This document shows positions 1 through 6,851 of a stretch of 6,851 nt of DNA, one piece after another. A program made the translations under genes and the position numbers. Each line of letters opens with the position of its first letter. Position 1 is the first letter of the stretch. The notes under the pieces were generated by a model. The model was given only the letters and a program-made list of their open reading frames with translations, made no database searches and was not told the origin of the DNA. This DNA is from Competibacteraceae bacterium UBA2788 (GTDB lineage: Bacteria; Pseudomonadota; Gammaproteobacteria; Competibacterales; Competibacteraceae), in the NCBI GenBank assembly GCA_002352185.1, contig DEHY01000181.1, positions 1 to 6,851 of the forward strand, read 5' to 3'.

Positions 1-1
1 C

Positions 2-250
2 GATGCGGAACTGGGCGACGAAGTGAGGCTGTTCCATGCCGGCACTCTGAGGACGAAGGATGGGCATGTCGTGACTCATGGCGGGCGGGTCGTGTGCGCT
101 ACTGCCTTGGGAGCGACGGTCGCCGAAGCCCAGAGCCGCGCTTACAACCTGATCAAGCGGGTGCGCTGGGAAGGGGCCTATTACCGTACCGACATCGGCT
201 ATCGGGCTATCGCACGGGAACGATGGGTATCAGACCGGAACTCGGATTGA
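2..250 (+). CDS. purD: Phosphoribosylamine--glycine ligase (GAR synthetase), C-terminal fragment
   Basis: This is the 3' end of a gene cut by the left window edge; the reading frame is open from base 2 and ends at TGA 248-250, leaving 82 residues. The sequence carries the PurD C-terminal features: FHAGT, a VVTHGGRV strand, the stretch ALGATVAEAQSRAYNLIKRV, and the terminal signature DIGYRAIARE. The enzyme joins glycine to 5-phosphoribosylamine using ATP, the second step of de novo purine synthesis, in the cytoplasm. The ATP-grasp catalytic core lies outside the window. The GTG at 23 is an internal valine, not a start, because the frame continues upstream with matching family sequence. The gene faces the minus-strand genes at 294-2074. 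I saw no convincing hairpin-plus-T-tract terminator after its stop. Identification is by recalled family motifs. Confidence 0.9.
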   Translation, partial: DAELGDEVRLFHAGTLRTKDGHVVTHGGRVVCATALGATVAEAQSRAYNLIKRVRWEGAYYRTDIGYRAIARERWVSDRNSD

Positions 251-293
251 ACCGGAAATCCAGCCAGGACGCGATGTTCGACTTTTCAGGCGA

Positions 294-440
294 TCAGGCC
301 CTCAAACTGGAGGTCTGACCGCCGGAGGACGGGCGCGATAGATTGGGCGCCTCGCCTTCCAGCAGGGCGTGCGCGTCCTGATTCAGCCGGGAAACGGTGT
401 AGATGTGGCCGGTGTGTGTCGTGGCAGCGTTCGCGTTCAA
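294..440 (-). pseudogene. xseA: Remnant of exodeoxyribonuclease VII large subunit, N-terminal part only
   Basis: A short minus-strand frame encodes about 48 residues. At 404-351 it reads IYTVSRLNQDAHALLEGE, and at about 350-318 it continues APNLSRPSSGG. XseA proteins begin with an IYTVSRLN-type motif and the OB-fold segment LLEG..P.LWVEGEISNLSRPSSG followed by a SLKD-type strand. Here about ten residues (the LWVEGE part) are missing, and after a SLRA ending the frame stops at 296-294, whereas intact XseA has roughly 400 or more residues. The likely original start is TTG at 440-438, overlapping the TGA stop of the upstream RDD gene in a TTGA arrangement that suggests former co-translation. In enteric relatives xseA lies divergently beside guaB, so the position fits. 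The intact protein cleaves single-stranded DNA with XseB; this fragment has no catalytic domain. A small unrelated gene or an assembly join remain possible. Confidence 0.6.
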
Positions 441-2074
441 AATGATGGCTGCACTCCCTGATAGCCTTCTTCCGTCGCGATATGCCAACCGTTGTCGCGG
501 CGCAGGCCGATTTTGAAACCTCCCGCGACCAATTGTATTTTGAGTTGTTGCCGCACCAGCATGGCCAACATCATCGGCGATTGGCGATCGGGCGATTCCA
601 TGATCAGTTCCTCCACGGCGTCGGTGTAGCGTTGGTGATGAGCGTAGTACTGGCGCTGGAATTCCACCAGCCGCTCAAGAATGACCTGCGGCGATCCAAA
701 TTCTTCTGTTTTGGTGGCTTTGCGCATCGGAGTCGGCGGTTCGCCGAGCATCCGTTCGCTGAACGATTTTTTATCCTTTGCTATTTCCTTGAGAGTGTTC
801 TCCGCGCAATTTGTCAGCAGGACAAGCGGAACGACAGCCGTGAGGCCCAGGAGAATTCCGTAGGCGAGTGGTGAAAGCGCTTTGAGTACCGGACTGTCGG
901 GGGCCGCGCCGACTTCGATTTGCCGACAGTCGGACAGGCGGTCGGCGATACTGCGTCTGCTGCGACCGAAAACCAGCCAGAGTAGCGCTATGGGCAAGGT
1001 AAAAAAGGCCATGATATTGCCCGCGAGCCGCTGAAGTAGCATTGCAGTGTCGGGCAAGGTTACTTCATCGCCATCCTTGCGCACCGGCGCGATTCGCATC
1101 AGCCGCTGTCCATAGGTCAGACCTTCCCATTTGCCGGGTAAATAAACGAAGCCAAGCCATAATCCCAACAGCCCCAGGCTGGACCTGACGATCAATTCGT
1201 AGTTTTCAAAGTTCCCGACGGTGTTCCTCGCCGCGCCGAGATCGTCTGCGATGCTCAGGGCCACGTTTAACATGATGAGCAACAGAATTATGCCCAATAC
1301 AGTCGGCCCTACCATGAGAAATCCAGCGCTTAAGTAGGTGGCGATTGCGGCCAGCAAGCGACGCTTCAGGGAAGCGGTGGGCGCACGTTTCGGTTGTTCG
1401 GGCAGGGTGATGTCGGGCGGCAAGGTGAATTCCAGGGACATCAGTTTGAGTAAACCGGGTGGCAATTCGTCGAATTCCAGATTGTTCGATTGCGCCGGAG
1501 CGGGGGTTGCCGAGACGCTGTGAGCCGATGTCTTCGGCGGGTTCCGTGCCGCCTGGAGCTGCAAATATTTGGCGATGATCAAACCGCAGGCGGGGCACAC
1601 GCCTTGGGAAATCAAACCGTCCTGGGGACCGCGAGCGCGATAGCGACACTTGGGACATTCGGAAAAAACGGTGGGCGGCGCGGGCGCGGGCGCAGGTGTA
1701 GCGGGTGTGGGTGGCGGATCGTCGGCAGGCGCGAGTTCCAGTTTGGGCTTGGCCAATTCCAGCTTGGCCTTGGGCGGCGAGGGCGCTACCGGCACCGGAA
1801 CGGCGGTAGGCGCTGGCTGTTCACCGACCACCGGAATGACTTCGCCGGTTGGAACCAGCCGGCAAACGAGACCGGCATGTTTCATCGCCCCCAGGAAACG
1901 ATACGCCGTCTCCGAGTCCAGCGCCCGGCGCAGGAAAAAGGGTTTACCGGAGAACAGCGCCTCGATTTCGTTGGGTTCTCGTCGCAGCAGCTTGGCCAAA
2001 TTGCGCCGGGCATCCCCTGGAGAACAGTTATCGCTTATCTTGCCTTCAAAAACCAGGTCGTAGCGGGTTTCCAG
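437..2074 (-). CDS. Zinc-ribbon and RDD-domain multi-pass membrane protein with pilin-like C-terminus
   Basis: With the preferred CTG start at 2074-2072 the protein has 545 residues; the first conventional alternative is TTG at 1999-1997 (520 residues). In order it shows: residues 1-75, a conserved N-terminal domain including YDLVFEGKI, NLAKLL and ALFSGKPFFLRR; residues 85-135, a Pro/Ala/Lys linker; residues 140-163, a zinc ribbon with CPKC and CPAC pairs; a second linker; about 236-390, an RDD domain with three membrane segments (near 243-270, 297-313 and 350-369), a GQRLMRI motif and a closing RSIADRLSD motif; about 401-421, a fourth membrane segment; then a soluble tail. The tail segment LVEFQRQYYAHHQRYTDAV resembles the post-helix part of type IV pilin-like proteins. 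RDD proteins are poorly characterised; some are linked to ion or sodium transport, but no function can be assigned here. The gene is divergent from guaB and appears to have led an operon with the xseA remnant. Confidence 0.85.
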   Translation of the reverse strand: METRYDLVFEGKISDNCSPGDARRNLAKLLRREPNEIEALFSGKPFFLRRALDSETAYRFLGAMKHAGLVCRLVPTGEVIPVVGEQPAPTAVPVPVAPSPPKAKLELAKPKLELAPADDPPPTPATPAPAPAPPTVFSECPKCRYRARGPQDGLISQGVCPACGLIIAKYLQLQAARNPPKTSAHSVSATPAPAQSNNLEFDELPPGLLKLMSLEFTLPPDITLPEQPKRAPTASLKRRLLAAIATYLSAGFLMVGPTVLGIILLLIMLNVALSIADDLGAARNTVGNFENYELIVRSSLGLLGLWLGFVYLPGKWEGLTYGQRLMRIAPVRKDGDEVTLPDTAMLLQRLAGNIMAFFTLPIALLWLVFGRSRRSIADRLSDCRQIEVGAAPDSPVLKALSPLAYGILLGLTAVVPLVLLTNCAENTLKEIAKDKKSFSERMLGEPPTPMRKATKTEEFGSPQVILERLVEFQRQYYAHHQRYTDAVEELIMESPDRQSPMMLAMLVRQQLKIQLVAGGFKIGLRRDNGWHIATEEGYQGVQPSF

Positions 2075-2087
2075 AGTCGCTCTCCTT
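2072..2087 (-). promoter_or_regulatory. Ribosome binding site and CTG start codon of the RDD-domain gene
   Basis: On the minus strand an AAGGAG Shine-Dalgarno sequence (2087-2082) is followed by 7 bases and then CTG (2074-2072) in frame with the RDD protein. The codons between this CTG and the TTG at 1999 encode ETRYDLVFEGKISDNCS and onward, which matches the N-terminal domain typical of this protein group, so translation should begin upstream of 1999. An in-frame TGA at 2089-2087 excludes any start further upstream. No ATG or GTG exists in the 25-codon extension. The ATG at 2090-2088 is in another frame and terminates after 14 codons. Confidence 0.55.
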
Positions 2088-2135
2088 CATTACATTTTTT
2101 TCTTATTTTGTGATTATTCACGATTCCAAGTTTGG

Positions 2136-2173
2136 ATTACAGCGTTTACTTGATGGGCTTTTTAAGCCAAAAT
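2136..2173 (+). promoter_or_regulatory. Candidate guaB promoter with PurR-like half site and inverted repeat
   Basis: This lies in the AT-rich gap between the divergent RDD gene and guaB. A possible sigma70 promoter is TTTACT (2145-2150), 17 bases, then CAAAAT (2168-2173); each hexamer matches consensus at 4 of 6, so it is weak. ATTACAGCGTTTACTT (2136-2151) matches the right half of the enteric PurR operator consensus (CGTTTNCNT) perfectly but the left half poorly. GGCTT-TTT-AAGCC (2156-2168) is a perfect 5-bp inverted repeat sitting between the two hexamers, with a looser outer TGAT/ATCA pair. Repression of guaBA by PurR is established in enteric bacteria; whether this organism has PurR is unknown. 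The promoter and operator assignment is inference from pattern only. Confidence 0.3.
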
Positions 2174-2201
2174 CATTTGTTTATTTTTTGTCGAGTCTTA
2201 A

Positions 2202-3674
<1,473 letters not shown>

Positions 3675-3683
3675 AGGAAATCG

Positions 3684-6701
<3,018 letters not shown>

Positions 6702-6766
6702 CGCAGCAGTGGGTGCAAATGTTTTCGGCCTGGACGATCTTTCGGTGTCAAGCGACCATTAGGGGA

Positions 6767-6794
6767 TTGGCAAAACTCGCCGATACGGTAGAAT
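6767..6794 (+). promoter_or_regulatory. Sigma70-type promoter for the tRNA gene
   Basis: TTGGCA (6767-6772) matches the -35 consensus at 5 of 6 positions, followed by a 16-base spacer and TAGAAT (6789-6794), which matches the -10 consensus at 5 of 6. A second -10-like hexamer TATAAA starts at 6794, but its spacing of 21 bases is poor. Transcription would begin near 6801, leaving a leader of about 30 bases before the mature tRNA 5' end at 6833, which RNase P would remove. This is the strongest promoter match noticed in the window. Confidence 0.6.
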
Positions 6795-6832
6795 ATAAAG
6801 CTCTTCCGCATTCGCTCCAAGCGATTCTTCCC

Positions 6833-6851
6833 GGAGAGGTACCGAAGCGGT
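6833..6851 (+). tRNA. tRNA gene 5' end, class II type, probably tRNA-Ser (truncated by window edge)
   Basis: The last 19 bases, GGAGAGGTACCGAAGCGGT, fit a tRNA start: a 7-base acceptor strand GGAGAGG, T at position 8, A at 9, a short D-stem CCG, A at 14, purine at 15 and the invariant GG of the D-loop. A three-pair D-stem and a GGAGAGG acceptor are typical of bacterial tRNA-Ser; tRNA-Leu or another class II tRNA is not excluded. The anticodon lies beyond the window, so the isoacceptor is unknown. The upstream promoter with a suitable leader length supports the call. Confidence 0.65.

Noticed and set aside
250..437. A terminator for purD or a new small gene in the gap after purD.
   Set aside because: No stable hairpin with a T tract was found; the only coherent protein signal in this gap is the XseA-like frame on the minus strand.
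1490..2113. A 207-codon plus-strand frame opposite the RDD-domain gene.
   Set aside because: The product is Gly/Arg-rich low-complexity sequence antisense to the Pro/Ala linkers of the RDD protein; no ribosome site or domain was seen.
6746..6751. Exact TTGACA on the minus strand, considered as the -35 box of the TPR-like gene.
   Set aside because: No acceptable -10 hexamer is found 15-19 bases downstream; the best nearby candidate, AACATT, is 22 bases away and matches only 3 of 6 positions.

Overview
The window reads as an ordinary housekeeping stretch of a moderately high-GC proteobacterial chromosome, most likely gammaproteobacterial. Three things point that way: the protein sequences resemble that class, the order is guaB-guaA-tadA, and there is an xseA-like fragment divergent from guaB (xseA lies divergently beside guaB in E. 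coli and relatives). The genus cannot be fixed from sequence alone. I see no transposase, CRISPR array, phage gene or defence module, and no new multi-gene system.

Layout, left to right. (1) 2-250 (+) is the 3' end of purD (de novo purine synthesis). (2) 294-440 (-) is a short reading frame that matches the N-terminus of exonuclease VII large subunit (XseA), apparently with an internal deletion and then truncated; it is probably a gene remnant. (3) 437-2074 (-) is a large membrane protein combining a conserved N-terminal domain, a four-cysteine zinc ribbon, an RDD domain and a pilin-like tail. Its best start is an unusual CTG codon at 2074, upstream of the first conventional alternative (TTG, 1999). 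(4) 2075-2210 is an AT-rich divergent control region. (5) 2211-5764 (+) is a tight operon: guaB (IMP dehydrogenase), guaA (GMP synthase) and tadA (tRNA adenosine deaminase). (6) 5751-6701 (-) encodes a single-pass membrane protein with a Pro/Ala linker, a TPR-like region and a charged coiled-coil tail; it converges on tadA and overlaps it by 14 bp. (7) 6702-6832 is a control region with a good sigma70-type promoter. It leads into a class II tRNA gene (probably tRNA-Ser) starting at 6833 and cut by the window edge.

How the genes work together. PurD acts early in the pathway to IMP; GuaB and GuaA convert IMP to XMP and then GMP. TadA makes inosine at the tRNA wobble position, so the operon ends with a tRNA-modifying enzyme. 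The two minus-strand genes encode envelope proteins of unknown role. The most informative oddities are the xseA remnant, which suggests a local deletion or rearrangement between purD and guaB, and the CTG start of the RDD protein.
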